Source: Streptomyces sp. SAJ15 (GTDB taxonomy: Bacteria; Actinomycetota; Actinomycetes; Streptomycetales; Streptomycetaceae). Taken from it: a stretch of 64,000 nucleotides of DNA. Positions 18,084 through 30,050 of this stretch are shown one piece after another. Made by a program: the position numbers and the translations under genes. Every line of letters starts with the position of its first letter. The stretch's first letter is position 1. The notes below the pieces were generated by a model. That model saw only the letters and a program-made list of their open reading frames with translations, searched no databases and was not told where the DNA came from. The stretch is from positions 186,001-250,000 of the forward strand of contig NZ_NISY01000003.1 of assembly GCF_007595705.1 (NCBI RefSeq). The letters run 5' to 3'.

Positions 18084-18725
18084 ATGAGCACGGACGAAGC
18101 GTTCGCCGATGCCTATCGGGAGCACTACTGGGCGGTCAGCCGCTATGTCGCGCGGCGGCTGGACGGGCAGGCGCACGAGGTCGAGGAGGTGGTGGCGGAG
18201 GTCTTCTCCGTCGCCTGGCGCCGCCGCGCCGAGCTCCCCGAGGCCACACTCCCCTGGCTGTACGGCGTGGCGCGGAACTGCCTGGCCAACACCGTGCGGG
18301 GGCAGAGCCGCTATCGCCGCCTGCTCAACCGGATCGGTCACCACCAGGCCGCGCACGGCACCCACATCGTGCGGAGCCCGGACAGCGACAACCCGGCCGC
18401 CTGGGTGCACGAGGCGCTGTCCCGGCTCTCCCCCGCCGACCAGGAGGTGCTGCGGCTGACCAGTTGGGAGGAGCTGAGCCTCGCCGAGCTGGCGGTGGCG
18501 CTCCGATGCGGCCAGAGCGCGGCGGCCATGCGGCTGCACCGTGCCCGCCGCCGGCTGCGGGACCAGATCGACGCCATGCGGGCCGAGGGTGCGCGGAGCG
18601 CCGCCCCGCCCCCCGCCCCGAAGCCGCCGACGGAGCCGGCGGCCGTGGCGCCGCGCGTCCCTCGCGCTCCGCGCGCTTCGCGAACCACCCCCCGTACGAC
18701 GCAGATGGGCCTGGGCAATGGCTGA
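18084..18725 (+). CDS. ECF RNA polymerase sigma factor
   Basis: 213 residues. Region 2 ([20 protein letters not shown]...[19 protein letters not shown]) and region 4 ([50 protein letters not shown]) are clear, with a Pro/Ala-rich tail of about 45 residues. ATG at 18084 taken as start; it is 85 bp from the divergent oxidase gene. The end overlaps the downstream membrane protein by 8 bp, the usual arrangement for an ECF factor and its CU044_5270-type partner. Confidence 0.92.
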   Translation: MSTDEAFADAYREHYWAVSRYVARRLDGQAHEVEEVVAEVFSVAWRRRAELPEATLPWLYGVARNCLANTVRGQSRYRRLLNRIGHHQAAHGTHIVRSPDSDNPAAWVHEALSRLSPADQEVLRLTSWEELSLAELAVALRCGQSAAAMRLHRARRRLRDQIDAMRAEGARSAAPPPAPKPPTEPAAVAPRVPRAPRASRTTPRTTQMGLGNG

Positions 18726-19770
18726 TGAACTGGAGCGGCTGCGGCTGGCCAACCCCGTGCGCGCCGACGAGGGGCCCTGGCGGGACCGGCCGTTGGACGA
18801 AGCCGCCGAGCGGCGGCTGAACCTGCTGATGCGGGGCGCGCCGCGGACCGCGGAGCTGTCCGGAAACCGACCGCGGGAGCGGGCCCGGGCGGGCGGGTGG
18901 CCCGGCCGCCGGCCGAGCCTCGCCCGGCGGTTCATGCTGAGCGCCGCGGCGACGGCCACCGCGGCGGTGCTCGTGGTCGTCACCCTCACCGTGGTCTTCT
19001 CCGAGGCCACCACGGCTCCCGCGGCCGCCGCGCCCACCGCGCTGGTGCCGCGGGCCGGCTCCCGCCCGGTGCCGCTCGCCGAGGTCGCCCAACGGGCCTG
19101 GGCCGCGGCGGACGGCAGCACCGCCCCGCCACGCCGGGGCAGCCACTTCCAGTCCTGGTACGTGAGCCTGGAGGAGGGTCCCGACGCCGCCGCGCCCGTC
19201 ACCCTGCCCCAGGAGCGCGTCATCCGCTGGAACGCCGACGGCAGCGGCACGGACCTGACGGTGGCCACCGATCCGCGCAGGCCCGGCGAACCGGTGATCG
19301 ACGACTCCGGCGGCAGGGCCCGCCCGGTGGCGGACGGGAAGGTGATCGAGCGCACGGAGTACCCCGCCGGCACCCGGCTGCCCGGGGACGAGCCGCCCGA
19401 CGAGCCGGCGGCGCTGCGGGCCTACCTCACCCGGCTGCACGGCCCCGCCGGCACCACCGGCACCACCACGGAGCTGCTGGACGACCTCTCCGCGCTGCTG
19501 CGGACGTGGACCCCCGGCCCGCGCGGGCGCGCCGCGATCGCCACCCTGCTCTCCCGGGCCGAGGGCCTGCGCCCCGCCGGTGCGGTCACCGACCGCCTCG
19601 GCCGGCGGGGGCAGGCGTACACCCACCGGTTCGGTGAGGCCCGCTACATGGTCGTCCTCAGCCCGGAGGACGGCCGGGTGCTGGGTGTCGAGCTGACCGC
19701 CGCCCGGGACCAGCCGGAGTTCGGGCTCAGGGCGGGCGACGTCCTCTCGTACGAGGCGTGGCTGCCCTGA
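18718..19770 (+). CDS. CU044_5270 family membrane protein, partner of the ECF sigma factor
   Basis: 350 residues: cytosolic N-terminus of about 70 residues containing RLNLLMRGAP, a single membrane helix (FMLSAAATATAAVLVVVTLTVVF), then an extracytoplasmic domain. In Streptomyces this family is consistently encoded directly after ECF41/SigE-like sigma factors and is presumed to be a membrane-bound regulator. Start ATG 18718 overlaps the sigma gene. No canonical zinc anti-sigma HxxxCxxC motif is visible, so a different mechanism is likely. Confidence 0.85.
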   Translation: MADELERLRLANPVRADEGPWRDRPLDEAAERRLNLLMRGAPRTAELSGNRPRERARAGGWPGRRPSLARRFMLSAAATATAAVLVVVTLTVVFSEATTAPAAAAPTALVPRAGSRPVPLAEVAQRAWAAADGSTAPPRRGSHFQSWYVSLEEGPDAAAPVTLPQERVIRWNADGSGTDLTVATDPRRPGEPVIDDSGGRARPVADGKVIERTEYPAGTRLPGDEPPDEPAALRAYLTRLHGPAGTTGTTTELLDDLSALLRTWTPGPRGRAAIATLLSRAEGLRPAGAVTDRLGRRGQAYTHRFGEARYMVVLSPEDGRVLGVELTAARDQPEFGLRAGDVLSYEAWLP

Positions 19771-19795
19771 GCCGGCCGCACGGCCGGCGGAGCGC

Positions 19796-20455
19796 CTACC
19801 GCGGCGGGCACTGCTTCCAGATCAGCCGATAGACGGTGTTGATGTCGCCGTCCACGGAGTCCATGGCCATGAAGCTGGTCTTCCGCGGGTCGGAGGAGCC
19901 GGCGTTCACCCGCAGTTCGGTGTTGATGTTGAAGTTCCGCCGCTCGCCGCAGGGGGCCCAGACCACCTGGCCGACCTCGGTCTCGTCCCTCTCCTGCCAG
20001 TTGTCGCTGTACGGACCGGCGTAGGGGTGGCTGATCGGCATCGTCTGCTGGGAGCCCTGGAAGTAGTACGAGGCCTTCTGGACGGCGGAGGCGCCGCGCT
20101 CCAGGTGGGCGAAGCCGCGGTAGTCGGCGCTGGCGATGGCGTAGGTGAAGCCGTGCGGCACGTACACGATCAGGTTGAGCTGGCAGTTCTTGCGGAAGTC
20201 GGTGGGCTGGGCGCCGGCCCCCACCTTGGCCGTGTAGGCGCTGTACGTCACGGTGAACGCGGTGTTGTCCGGGGAGACGGCGATCGCCGCGGTGCCCGCG
20301 GGACAGCCGGATCCGTTGACCGTCGCGATCTCGATCTGGATCTTGTCGGGCGGGAGGGTCGGGCCGGAGGAGCCGGCCGAAGCCGGCTGGGCGGAGAGCA
20401 TCGACGCGCACAAGGCCGCGGTCGCGGCGCCCGTGAACAGGGCACGTGCTGTCAT
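19796..20455 (-). CDS. Secreted DUF4360 protein
   Basis: 219 residues with a clear signal peptide (AALCASMLSAQPASA, cleavage near residue 28). The mature part matches the DUF4360 family: several conserved cysteines (GSGCPAG, KNCQLNL, APCGERR, KQCPP) and beta-rich sequence. Function unknown; family members are extracellular in actinomycetes and fungi. It is convergent with the sigma-factor partner gene, 25 bp away. Confidence 0.87.
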   Translation of the reverse strand: MTARALFTGAATAALCASMLSAQPASAGSSGPTLPPDKIQIEIATVNGSGCPAGTAAIAVSPDNTAFTVTYSAYTAKVGAGAQPTDFRKNCQLNLIVYVPHGFTYAIASADYRGFAHLERGASAVQKASYYFQGSQQTMPISHPYAGPYSDNWQERDETEVGQVVWAPCGERRNFNINTELRVNAGSSDPRKTSFMAMDSVDGDINTVYRLIWKQCPPR

Positions 20456-20691
20456 GGGGTGCTCCGATCGATTGTCGGTGGACGTGCGTGGGGACGGTGC
20501 GACGGGTGCTCACTTCATGGGGATACCGATCATGCTCATGCCAATAGCGGAGACACCCTCCGGCCATGCGCAGGAACGGTGAATGAAGTAGTGAAACCGT
20601 AGGAACCGGCGGGCCGCGAGAACAGACCACAACGGGCCAGACCGATCGCGTCCCGCCGCCTCCCCCTCCGGGCGGCCGCCCCGCCGGGCCG

Positions 20692-23025
<2,334 letters not shown>

Positions 23026-23093
23026 TCAGCACTACCCCGGCCCCTCGCCGGTTATCCGGAATCCAGAACAGTCATACAAACGGCACCGCGGGG

Positions 23094-25124
23094 TCACGAC
23101 CTGGCCCGGTGGTGCGCCGGGCGTTCGCCGGTCGGCTCGCCGCGCCGCACGGAGCCGGGGGCGCGGGCGGCGGGCCGGTCGGCCCGCGCGGAGGAGGTCA
23201 ACTGCCAGGGCACGCTGGTGACCATCACCCCCGGCGTGAACAGCAGCCGGCTCTTCAGCCACAGCGCGGACTGGTTGTGCAGCAGATGCTCCCACCAGCG
23301 GCCCACCACGTACTCCGGGATGAAGACGCCGACCACGTCCCGCGGGCTGGTGCGGCGGACGGAGCGCACATACTCCACCACCGGGCGGGTGATCTCCCGG
23401 TACGGCGAGTCCAGGATCCTCAGCGGCACCTCGATGTCCAGCTGCTGCCACTGCCGTCGCAGCCCGGCCGCCTCCTCGTGGTCCACCGCGACCGTCAACG
23501 CCTCCAGCCGGTCCGGCTTGAACGCGCGGGCGTACGACAGCGCCCGCAGGGTCGGCTTGTGGAGCGTGGAGACCAGCACGATGGCGGTCACCCGGGAGGG
23601 CCGCGACAGCTCGCTGCGCGGGTCGGCGACGGCCAGCTCCGCGGCGACCGCGTCGTAGTGGCGCCGGATGGCGCGCATCATCAGCCACAGCAGGGCGGCG
23701 GCCAGCACCGCCAGCCAGGCGCCCTGGGTGAACTTGGTGGCCAGCACGATCACCAGCACCAGCCCGGTGACCACGGCGCCGGTGGCGTTGACGGTGCGGG
23801 CCAGGTGGTACCGGCGCCGGACGGTGTGGTCGAACTCGGCGCGCAGCTCGCGGTTCCAGTGCCGGACCATGCCGGACTGGGAGAGCGTGAAGGAGGTGAA
23901 GACGCCCAGGATGTAGAGGTGGATCAGGCTGGTGACGTCCGCCCGGTAGGCCCACAGCAGCAGCGCCGCGACCACCGCCAGCGCCAGGATGCCGTTGGAG
24001 AAGGCCAGCCGGTCGCCCCGGTTGTGCAGCTGCCGTGGCAGATAGCGGTGCTGGGCGAGGATCGAGGCCAGCAGCGGGAAGCCGTTGTAGGCGGTGTTCG
24101 CCGCCAGGATCAGCACCAGGGCGGTGGCCGCCTGGATGTAGTAGAAGCCGAGGGTCTCCGGCCCGCCGAAGACCGCGGAGGCCAGCTGGGCGATGACGGT
24201 GCGCTGGGTGTGGTCCTCGCAGTCGGGCAGCCCGATCAGCTGGCAGGGGTGCTCCACGATGTGCACCTTGGCCACCACCGCCAGCGTGGTGACGCCGCTG
24301 AACATGGTGATGGCGATCAGGCCCATCGCCGCCATCGTCGTCGCCGCGTTCTTCGACTTGGGCTTGCGGAAGGCCGGCACCCCGTTGGAGATCGCCTCCA
24401 CGCCGGTCAGCGCCGTACAGCCGCTGGAGAAGGCGCGCAGCACCAGCATCAGCAGCGCCAGCCCGGTCAGACCGGCGTCGGCCGGCTCCGGCTCGATCCC
24501 GTACCGGGCGCTCTCCGCCACCGGCGCGTCGCCCATCAGATAGCGGAACAGCCCCGTGCCGACCATGATCAGTACACCGGTGATGAAGAGGTAGGTCGGG
24601 GCGGCGAACGCCGAGCCCGCCTCGCGCACCCCGCGCAGGTTCACCGCCGTCAGCAGGGCCACGAAGGTCAGCGCCATCGGCACCCGGTGATCGACCAGCG
24701 CCGGCACCGCCGAGATGATGTTGGCCACCCCGGAGGCGACCGAGACCGCCACCGTCATCACATAGTCGACCAGCAGCGCCGAGGCGACCACCAGCCCGGC
24801 CGAGGCGCCGAGGTTGGTCGAGGCGACCTCGTACGAGCCCCCGCCACTCGGATACGCGCGCACCACCTGCCGGTACGACAGCACCACCACGGTCATCAGA
24901 CACACCACGGCCAGCGCGATCCAGGGCGTGAAGTGCAGATACGCCAGCCCGCCCAGGGTGAGCACCAGCAGGATCTCCTGCGTGGCGTACGCGACCGAGG
25001 ACAGCGGGTCGGAGGCGAAGATCGGCAGCGCGAGCCGCTTGGGCAGCAGCGTCTCGTGCAGTTCCTCGCTGCGCCGCGCCCGGCCGATCACCAGCCGCTT
25101 GAGCAGACCCGTCAGGTTGAACAC
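23094..25124 (-). CDS. APC-superfamily amino acid/potassium-type permease
   Basis: About 676 residues, 12 predicted membrane helices between residues 35 and 480, then a 180-residue soluble C-terminal domain (VTAIVLVSTLHKPTLRALSYARAF...) that resembles a universal-stress-type fold. Family members import amino acids or other cations; substrate not predictable. Start is most likely the GTG at 25124 (reading FNLTGLLKRLVIGR), which has no good ribosome binding site, so a leaderless mRNA is possible. The ATG used by the longer reading (25559) is far upstream in repetitive DNA. Confidence 0.85.
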   Translation of the reverse strand: MFNLTGLLKRLVIGRARRSEELHETLLPKRLALPIFASDPLSSVAYATQEILLVLTLGGLAYLHFTPWIALAVVCLMTVVVLSYRQVVRAYPSGGGSYEVASTNLGASAGLVVASALLVDYVMTVAVSVASGVANIISAVPALVDHRVPMALTFVALLTAVNLRGVREAGSAFAAPTYLFITGVLIMVGTGLFRYLMGDAPVAESARYGIEPEPADAGLTGLALLMLVLRAFSSGCTALTGVEAISNGVPAFRKPKSKNAATTMAAMGLIAITMFSGVTTLAVVAKVHIVEHPCQLIGLPDCEDHTQRTVIAQLASAVFGGPETLGFYYIQAATALVLILAANTAYNGFPLLASILAQHRYLPRQLHNRGDRLAFSNGILALAVVAALLLWAYRADVTSLIHLYILGVFTSFTLSQSGMVRHWNRELRAEFDHTVRRRYHLARTVNATGAVVTGLVLVIVLATKFTQGAWLAVLAAALLWLMMRAIRRHYDAVAAELAVADPRSELSRPSRVTAIVLVSTLHKPTLRALSYARAFKPDRLEALTVAVDHEEAAGLRRQWQQLDIEVPLRILDSPYREITRPVVEYVRSVRRTSPRDVVGVFIPEYVVGRWWEHLLHNQSALWLKSRLLFTPGVMVTSVPWQLTSSARADRPAARAPGSVRRGEPTGERPAHHRARS

Positions 25125-25410
25125 AGCGCGAGCGTAAGTCGGACATGCTTCGCATACCCGACGCACGGCGCATTCGGCGGTACGCCCCGTGCCCAGGGCC
25201 CGGCTCGTCGTCGCGCCTCCGATCGGCTGAGGTGCCGCCGACGACAGGACCGACGGCCGTCGGAGGGTCGGCCGCGGGATGTCGGAGGGGCGGCCGTCGG
25301 ACGTCGGCGGGCAGGGGCGGCACGGCGGCCGCTCCGCGTGGCGAGGCCCGGGGGCTCGTCCGACAATGGGCGAAGACGACCAGGCGAGGACGGCAACGAC
25401 CGAGGTGCCC

Positions 25411-25995
25411 ATGGACGCCACCGTGCGGCTCGCGCAGCAGCCCGAGGCCGACGCCCTGTTGGGACGCAGCCCGCTGGCCATCATGACCGGCATGCTGCTC
25501 GACCAGCAGGTGCCCATGGAGTGGGCGTTCGCCGGCCCGTACACCATCGCGCGGCGCATGGGGCGCGACGACCTGGACGCCCACGAGATCGCCGTCTACG
25601 ACCCCGACCGGTTCGCCGAACTGCTGGCCGAGAAGCCCGCCGTGCACCGCTACCCGGCCGCCATGGCCAAGCGGGTGCAGCAGCTGTGCCAGTACCTGGT
25701 CGAGCACTACGCGGGCGATGCCGGCGCCGTCTGGCGCGACGTCAACAGCGGCGCCGAACTCCTCTCCCGCCTCACCCGACTCCCCGGCTACGGCAAGCAG
25801 AAGTCGCAGATCTTCGTCGCCCTGCTGGGCAAGCAGTTCGGCGTGCGCCCCCGCGGCTGGCGCGAGGCCGCCGGGCCCTACGGGGACGTGGGCTCCTACC
25901 GCTCCGTCGCCGACATCACCGGACCCACCTCCCTGGACAAAGTGCGGGCGTACAAGCAGGAGATGAAGCGGGCGGCGAAGGCGAAACAGGCATGA
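25411..25995 (+). CDS. HhH-GPD-type base-excision DNA repair protein
   Basis: 194 residues. Contains the helix-hairpin-helix LPGYGKQKSQIFVALLGKQ (about 123-141) and the preceding helical bundle (PLAIMTGMLLDQQVPMEWAFAGPYTI) typical of 3-methyladenine-DNA-glycosylase-like proteins. The catalytic Asp that normally follows the GPD loop is not obvious, as in other members of this actinobacterial subgroup, so glycosylase activity is uncertain. ATG at 25411 is preceded by GAGGTG. Confidence 0.87.
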   Translation: MDATVRLAQQPEADALLGRSPLAIMTGMLLDQQVPMEWAFAGPYTIARRMGRDDLDAHEIAVYDPDRFAELLAEKPAVHRYPAAMAKRVQQLCQYLVEHYAGDAGAVWRDVNSGAELLSRLTRLPGYGKQKSQIFVALLGKQFGVRPRGWREAAGPYGDVGSYRSVADITGPTSLDKVRAYKQEMKRAAKAKQA

Positions 25996-26168
25996 GGCGC
26001 ACGCGGCCGCGCGGCCGCGGGGCGTCTTCGGCCGAGGCCACGGAGGTCTTCGGCTATCGGTGCGGTGTCGTCATGTATCGGAGAGCTCCGCGCGGGGCAG
26101 GCTCAGGCGACCCCGGGGCGCGCAGGGCGCCCCGGCACGGCCTCGTATGCCTGGAAGGACCGCTTCCC

Positions 26169-27737
26169 ATGGACGTACGTTCTCTGTCATCCGCGCGCCG
26201 CGCGGTCGCCGCGCTGGCCGCCGTCGCGCTGGCCGCACCGCTGCTGATCTCCTCGGCCTCGGCCGCCCCGGCCCAGGGCGCCGGCCACGGGGAGGACCCC
26301 GCCAAGAAGGCCCGGAAGCTGGCGCGCCAGTTGGTCCGCGCGTCCTCGGCCGAGGGCGCCCTGGACCACCTGGAAAGACTCCAGGAGATAGCCGACGAGT
26401 CGGGCGGCCACCGCGCCGCCGGCTCACCCGGCCACAACGCCTCCGCCGCGTACGTCTCCAAGGTGCTTCGGAAGGCCGGCTACCGCGTCTCGTACCAGCC
26501 GTTCGAGTTCACGTACACCGAGGCCCTCGCCGAGAAGCTCTCGGTGGTCTCCCCCACGCCGCGGGACGTGCCGATCAAGGAGCTGACGTACACCAAGAGC
26601 ACCCCGGTCGGCGGGATCACGGCGGCCGTGGCCGCGGCCCGGGTCGACGACACCCCCGGTTGTGAGGCCGCGGACTACGCCTCGGGAGGCTTCACCGGGA
26701 AGATCGCGCTGATCAAGCGCGGCGGCTGCGCCTTCGCGGACAAGCAGAAGGCGGCGGCCGAGGCCGGCGCGGTGGGGGCGATCGTCTACAACCACGTGCC
26801 GGGCGCGCTGAACGGCACCATCGGCGACCCGGCCGACGCCCGGATACCCACCGGCGGCATCTCCCAGGCCGACGGCGAGGCGCTGGTCGCGGAGGCCGGG
26901 CGCGGCGAGGTGACCGTCACCCTCGAGGTGCGCGAGCTCCAGGAGAAGCGCCGGACCGACAACGTGATCGCCGAGACGCGCGGCGGCGACCCCGACCGGA
27001 CGGTGATGCTCGGCTCGCACCTGGACTCCGTCGCCGCCGGCCCCGGCATCAACGACAACGGCTCCGGCTCGGCCGGTCTGCTGGAGGTGGCGCTGGAGCT
27101 CGCCGAGACCCACAAGAAGCCCACCAACAAGATCCGCTTCGCGTGGTGGTCCGCGGAGGAGCTGGGGCTGCTCGGCTCCCACGCGTACGTCGCGAAGCTC
27201 ACCGAGGCGCAGCGCGAGCAGATCGCGCTCTACCTCAACTTCGACATGATCGCCTCGCCGAACGCCGCCCAGTTCGTCTATGACGGCGACAACTCCGACG
27301 GCGTCGGCGCCCCGGCCGGCCCCGCGGGCTCGGCCCAGTTGGAGAAGCAGATCAACGACTTCCTGGACCGCCGGGGCCTCCCGCACGAGGGCACCGACTT
27401 CACCGGCCGCTCCGACTACGGCCCGTTCATCAAGGTGGGCATCCCCTCCGGCGGCACCTTCACCGGCGCCGAGGGCGTCAAGACGGCGGGGCAGGCCGCG
27501 AAGTACGGCGGCGAGGCGGGTGTGGCGTACGACGCCTGCTACCACGCGGCGTGCGACGACCTCGACAACCTGGACCTCGACGCCCTGGACACCAACGTCG
27601 ACGTGATCGCGAACGCCGTCGGCACCTACGCCCACGACCTGAGCTCGCTGTCCGAACCGGTGGCCACCGTGCCCACCACCGGTGACGCGGGCAGCGGCGG
27701 CGGGCTGCACGACGACCACGACCGGGTGACGGAGTAG
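26169..27737 (+). CDS. Secreted M28 family aminopeptidase with PA domain
   Basis: 522 residues. Signal peptide (AVAALAAVALAAPLLISSASA). A protease-associated insert lies at about 135-250 (GKIALIKRGGCAFADKQKAAAEAGA). Zinc and catalytic residues of M28 are visible: GSHLDSV, INDNGSGSAG, the Glu-Glu pair in WSAEELGLLGS, and FDMI. The C-terminal His ligand is in the ACYHAACDDL segment. Closest to the Streptomyces griseus aminopeptidase type with an extra PA domain. Extracellular peptide degradation. Confidence 0.95.
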   Translation: MDVRSLSSARRAVAALAAVALAAPLLISSASAAPAQGAGHGEDPAKKARKLARQLVRASSAEGALDHLERLQEIADESGGHRAAGSPGHNASAAYVSKVLRKAGYRVSYQPFEFTYTEALAEKLSVVSPTPRDVPIKELTYTKSTPVGGITAAVAAARVDDTPGCEAADYASGGFTGKIALIKRGGCAFADKQKAAAEAGAVGAIVYNHVPGALNGTIGDPADARIPTGGISQADGEALVAEAGRGEVTVTLEVRELQEKRRTDNVIAETRGGDPDRTVMLGSHLDSVAAGPGINDNGSGSAGLLEVALELAETHKKPTNKIRFAWWSAEELGLLGSHAYVAKLTEAQREQIALYLNFDMIASPNAAQFVYDGDNSDGVGAPAGPAGSAQLEKQINDFLDRRGLPHEGTDFTGRSDYGPFIKVGIPSGGTFTGAEGVKTAGQAAKYGGEAGVAYDACYHAACDDLDNLDLDALDTNVDVIANAVGTYAHDLSSLSEPVATVPTTGDAGSGGGLHDDHDRVTE

Positions 27738-27845
27738 CGAGGGCGTAGCACCGCCCCCGGCACAACACGCACAACACGCACAACACACACGGCACACCAC
27801 ACACCGCGCACCACCCCTCACCGCCGCGGGCGCCGGGCCGAGCGC
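27738..27845. repeat. CA-rich low-complexity spacer
   Basis: Between the peptidase stop and the next gene: repeats of CACAACACG/CACACCACA at 27760-27820, strikingly lower in G than the surrounding DNA. No gene, no clear hairpin. Confidence 0.7.
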
Positions 27846-28400
27846 TCAGCGCCCGCGGCGGCGGGCCGTGCCGAAGAGGGAACGCGAGATCTCCCCGCCC
27901 CGCCGGGTGTCGACCGAACGGGCGAGAGTGGTGAGGATCCCGCCGCCGACGACCTGGTCGACGAGGGTCTCGGGCTCCAGCCGAGGCTCCCGCTCCCGCC
28001 GGGCCCTCCGCTCCCCACCGCCCGCGCCCGCCCCGGGCCCCGCGGAAGCCCCGCGCCCCGCCGACGCGGCTCCCGTCGTCGCCGCCTCCTTCGCGGCCCC
28101 GGCCGCGGCCAGCTTCTCGTAGGCGGAGTCACGATCCACAGCCTGTGCATAACGTTCGAGGAGCGCGGAGCCGGTGACCGCGCGCTCCAGCTCCGCCGGC
28201 TCGATCGGCCCCATACGGGACCGGGGCGCCCGCAGCCGCACCGCCGCGACCGGCGTCGGCGCGCCCCGCTTGTCCCACAGCGGCGCGCCGAGATCGAGCG
28301 CCGGTCCGGAGGACGGATACCCCTCGGCGATCCGCCTCGGGACGTCCCCCCGTGGCGCCCGGGGGGAGCGCTCGGTGGCGGACGGAGGGCTCTCATTCAT
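27846..28400 (-). pseudogene. C-terminal remnant of a HerA-like (DUF853) ATPase
   Basis: 184 codons. The segment RGAPTPVAAVRLRAPRSRMG...LLERYAQAVDRDSAYEKLA and the basic end SLFGTARRRGR correspond, from memory, to the C-terminal region of DUF853/HerA-like helicase proteins (about 500 residues). The P-loop ATPase core is absent and the first 45 codons look unrelated (Pro/Ser-rich). A GGAG six bases before ATG 28400 means it could still be translated. Called a remnant; alternatively a short gene evolved from that tail. Confidence 0.6.
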
Positions 28401-28488
28401 GGCTCGCTCCATATATGCGGTTGTTTGTCACCTTCGCACTCCGCCGCCTTGGCTGCGCCGGAACCCACTTGACCGGTAGGCTTTCCGT

Positions 28489-28785
28489 GTGATCTTCAAG
28501 CGCATCGGAAACGGGCGGCCGTACCCCGACCACGGCCGGGAAAGCACCCGCCAGTGGGCGGATGTCGCCCCACGCCCGGTACGCCTTGACCAGTTGGTCA
28601 CCACGAAGCAGCAACTCGACCTGGAGACGCTGCTCGCGGAGGACTCGACGTTCTACGGCGACCTGTTCGCCCACGTCGTGAAGTGGCAGGGCGACCTCTA
28701 CCTGGAGGACGGGTTGCACCGCGCGGTGCGCGCCGCGCTCCAGCAGCGCCAGGTGCTGCACGCGCGCGTGCTCGAACTGGGCTGA
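28489..28785 (+). CDS. Conserved 98-residue protein, VapB-type antitoxin annotation
   Basis: 98 residues, highly conserved in Streptomyces next to the LytR_C gene and upp. Contains RPVRLDQLVTTKQQLDLETLLAEDSTFYGDLFAHVVKWQGDLYLEDGLHRAVRAAL. Databases often name it a VapB-family antitoxin, but no toxin gene is adjacent, so a toxin-antitoxin role is doubtful. The LYLEDGLHR motif resembles ParB-like nuclease-fold proteins. Start GTG/ATG at 28489 is adopted from homologous beginnings (MIFKRIGNGRPYP). Confidence 0.85.
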   Translation: MIFKRIGNGRPYPDHGRESTRQWADVAPRPVRLDQLVTTKQQLDLETLLAEDSTFYGDLFAHVVKWQGDLYLEDGLHRAVRAALQQRQVLHARVLELG

Positions 28786-28793
28786 CACCACTC

Positions 28794-28815
28794 GCCCCGC
28801 GCCATGGCGCGGGGC
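28794..28815 (+). terminator. Hairpin terminator
   Basis: Perfect 11-bp palindrome GCCCCGCGCCA/TGGCGCGGGGC nine bases after the stop of the 98-residue protein gene. Confidence 0.75.
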
Positions 28816-29036
28816 ACCGCTCCGGCGTTCCCCTCGTCTGCGCCCCGGCCGCCGCGGGGCGCGCGCCGCGCCTCGCGCCGCCGCGTGCCGTCCGCACGCC
28901 GTCGTGCGGTTGATGTGCGCTCACCCTTCCACGCGCGGGCCGGTATTGACCCTTTTGGGTTGGCTTTGCGCCGGGCGGACCGGCAACCATTGATCATCTA
29001 GTAGGCATGAGTCGCGGGCCGCATTACGCTGCGACC

Positions 29037-29738
29037 ATGAGCATGCTCACCCCTCCCGGCATGGGCGGAAACTACCGGATCACGGGCAACCGTTATCCGC
29101 GGATGCGCCGCCCCACGGGTCGGCGCCGGCTGGTGCTCGCCGCCGTCGGCTCGGCCGCGGCGCTCGGCCTCCTGGGCTGGGGAACGGTGCAGCTCATCGA
29201 CGTCTTCTCGGGCGACGACGAGGGCCCGCGCACGGCCGCCCACGGCACCGGGGCGCGGGGAGACTGCGCGGACGGCGGTCGGGACACCGAGACACGGAGC
29301 CAGCCCGCCACGGGGCCGAACCCGTCCGCCACGGCCGTGCCCAAGCCGTCCCAGATCACGGTCAACGTCTACAACGCGACCAAGCGCACCGGGCTCGCCA
29401 AGGAGACCGCCGAGGCACTCGAGAAGCGCGGCTTCAAGATCGGCAAGGTGGGCAACGCCCCGGCCGAGTACGACAAGAAGATCAAGGCCCCCGGCCTGCT
29501 GCTGGGCGCCCCGGCGGCCACCAACGGCGCCTTCGACGTGCTGGGCACCCAGGTGCCCGACGTCCGCACCAAGAACGACGCCCGCGGCGGCAAGGACGTC
29601 GACCTGATCATCGGGGACGCCTTCACCGACCTGACCGCGAAGCGGGAGGCGGACCGGGCGCTGGCCGCGCTGACCAAGCCCGCCCCGTCCGCGGCGGACG
29701 GGGCCGCCGCGAAGTGCGAGCCCACCGCCCGGGGCTGA
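29037..29738 (+). CDS. LytR C-terminal domain membrane protein
   Basis: 233 residues. Short cytosolic N-terminus, one membrane helix (LVLAAVGSAAALGLLGWGTVQLI, about 33-55), a Thr/Pro-rich linker, then a LytR_C domain starting ITVNVYNATKRTGLAKETAEALEKRGF (about 110-136) and running to VDLIIGDAF. Family members sit at the cell wall; the domain alone has no known catalytic residues. ATG 29037 chosen (MSMLTPPGMGG is the conserved beginning); an upstream ATG at 29007 exists. Confidence 0.88.
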   Translation: MSMLTPPGMGGNYRITGNRYPRMRRPTGRRRLVLAAVGSAAALGLLGWGTVQLIDVFSGDDEGPRTAAHGTGARGDCADGGRDTETRSQPATGPNPSATAVPKPSQITVNVYNATKRTGLAKETAEALEKRGFKIGKVGNAPAEYDKKIKAPGLLLGAPAATNGAFDVLGTQVPDVRTKNDARGGKDVDLIIGDAFTDLTAKREADRALAALTKPAPSAADGAAAKCEPTARG

Positions 29739-30050
29739 CCGGAAGCCTCGAAACAGGGCCCTGGGCGCCCGCCCCACGCCTCACGGGGCGCGCCGCCGCG
29801 GGTCGGGGACCGACGGGCCCCGGCGCGGCGTCGCACGCCGCCCGCACGATGCCCGCAGGCTGGCCGTACGCGCCCGCACGACGCCCGCACGCTGGTCGTA
29901 CGCCGTACGGACGTCGTCCGTCAGGGTCGTCGTGCCGGCCCCGGCGTCCGTCCGGGAACGGCGTCGCCGCCGCGGCGGGGACCCACCACGGCGGCGATAT
30001 GACGGTTTCAAGCGAAGACCGCGGGCTCGGGCCGAGCCCGGGGCGGCGGG
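29739..30050. other. Gene-free stretch with 32-bp tandem duplication
   Basis: 312 bp between convergent genes, no gene seen. It holds two adjacent 32-bp units (29840-29871 and 29872-29903, about 28 of 32 identical). No single strong hairpin identified. Confidence 0.6.

Noticed and set aside
28489..28785. Toxin-antitoxin module at the VapB-labelled gene
   Set aside because: No toxin gene beside it; neighbours are a LytR_C protein and a HerA remnant.
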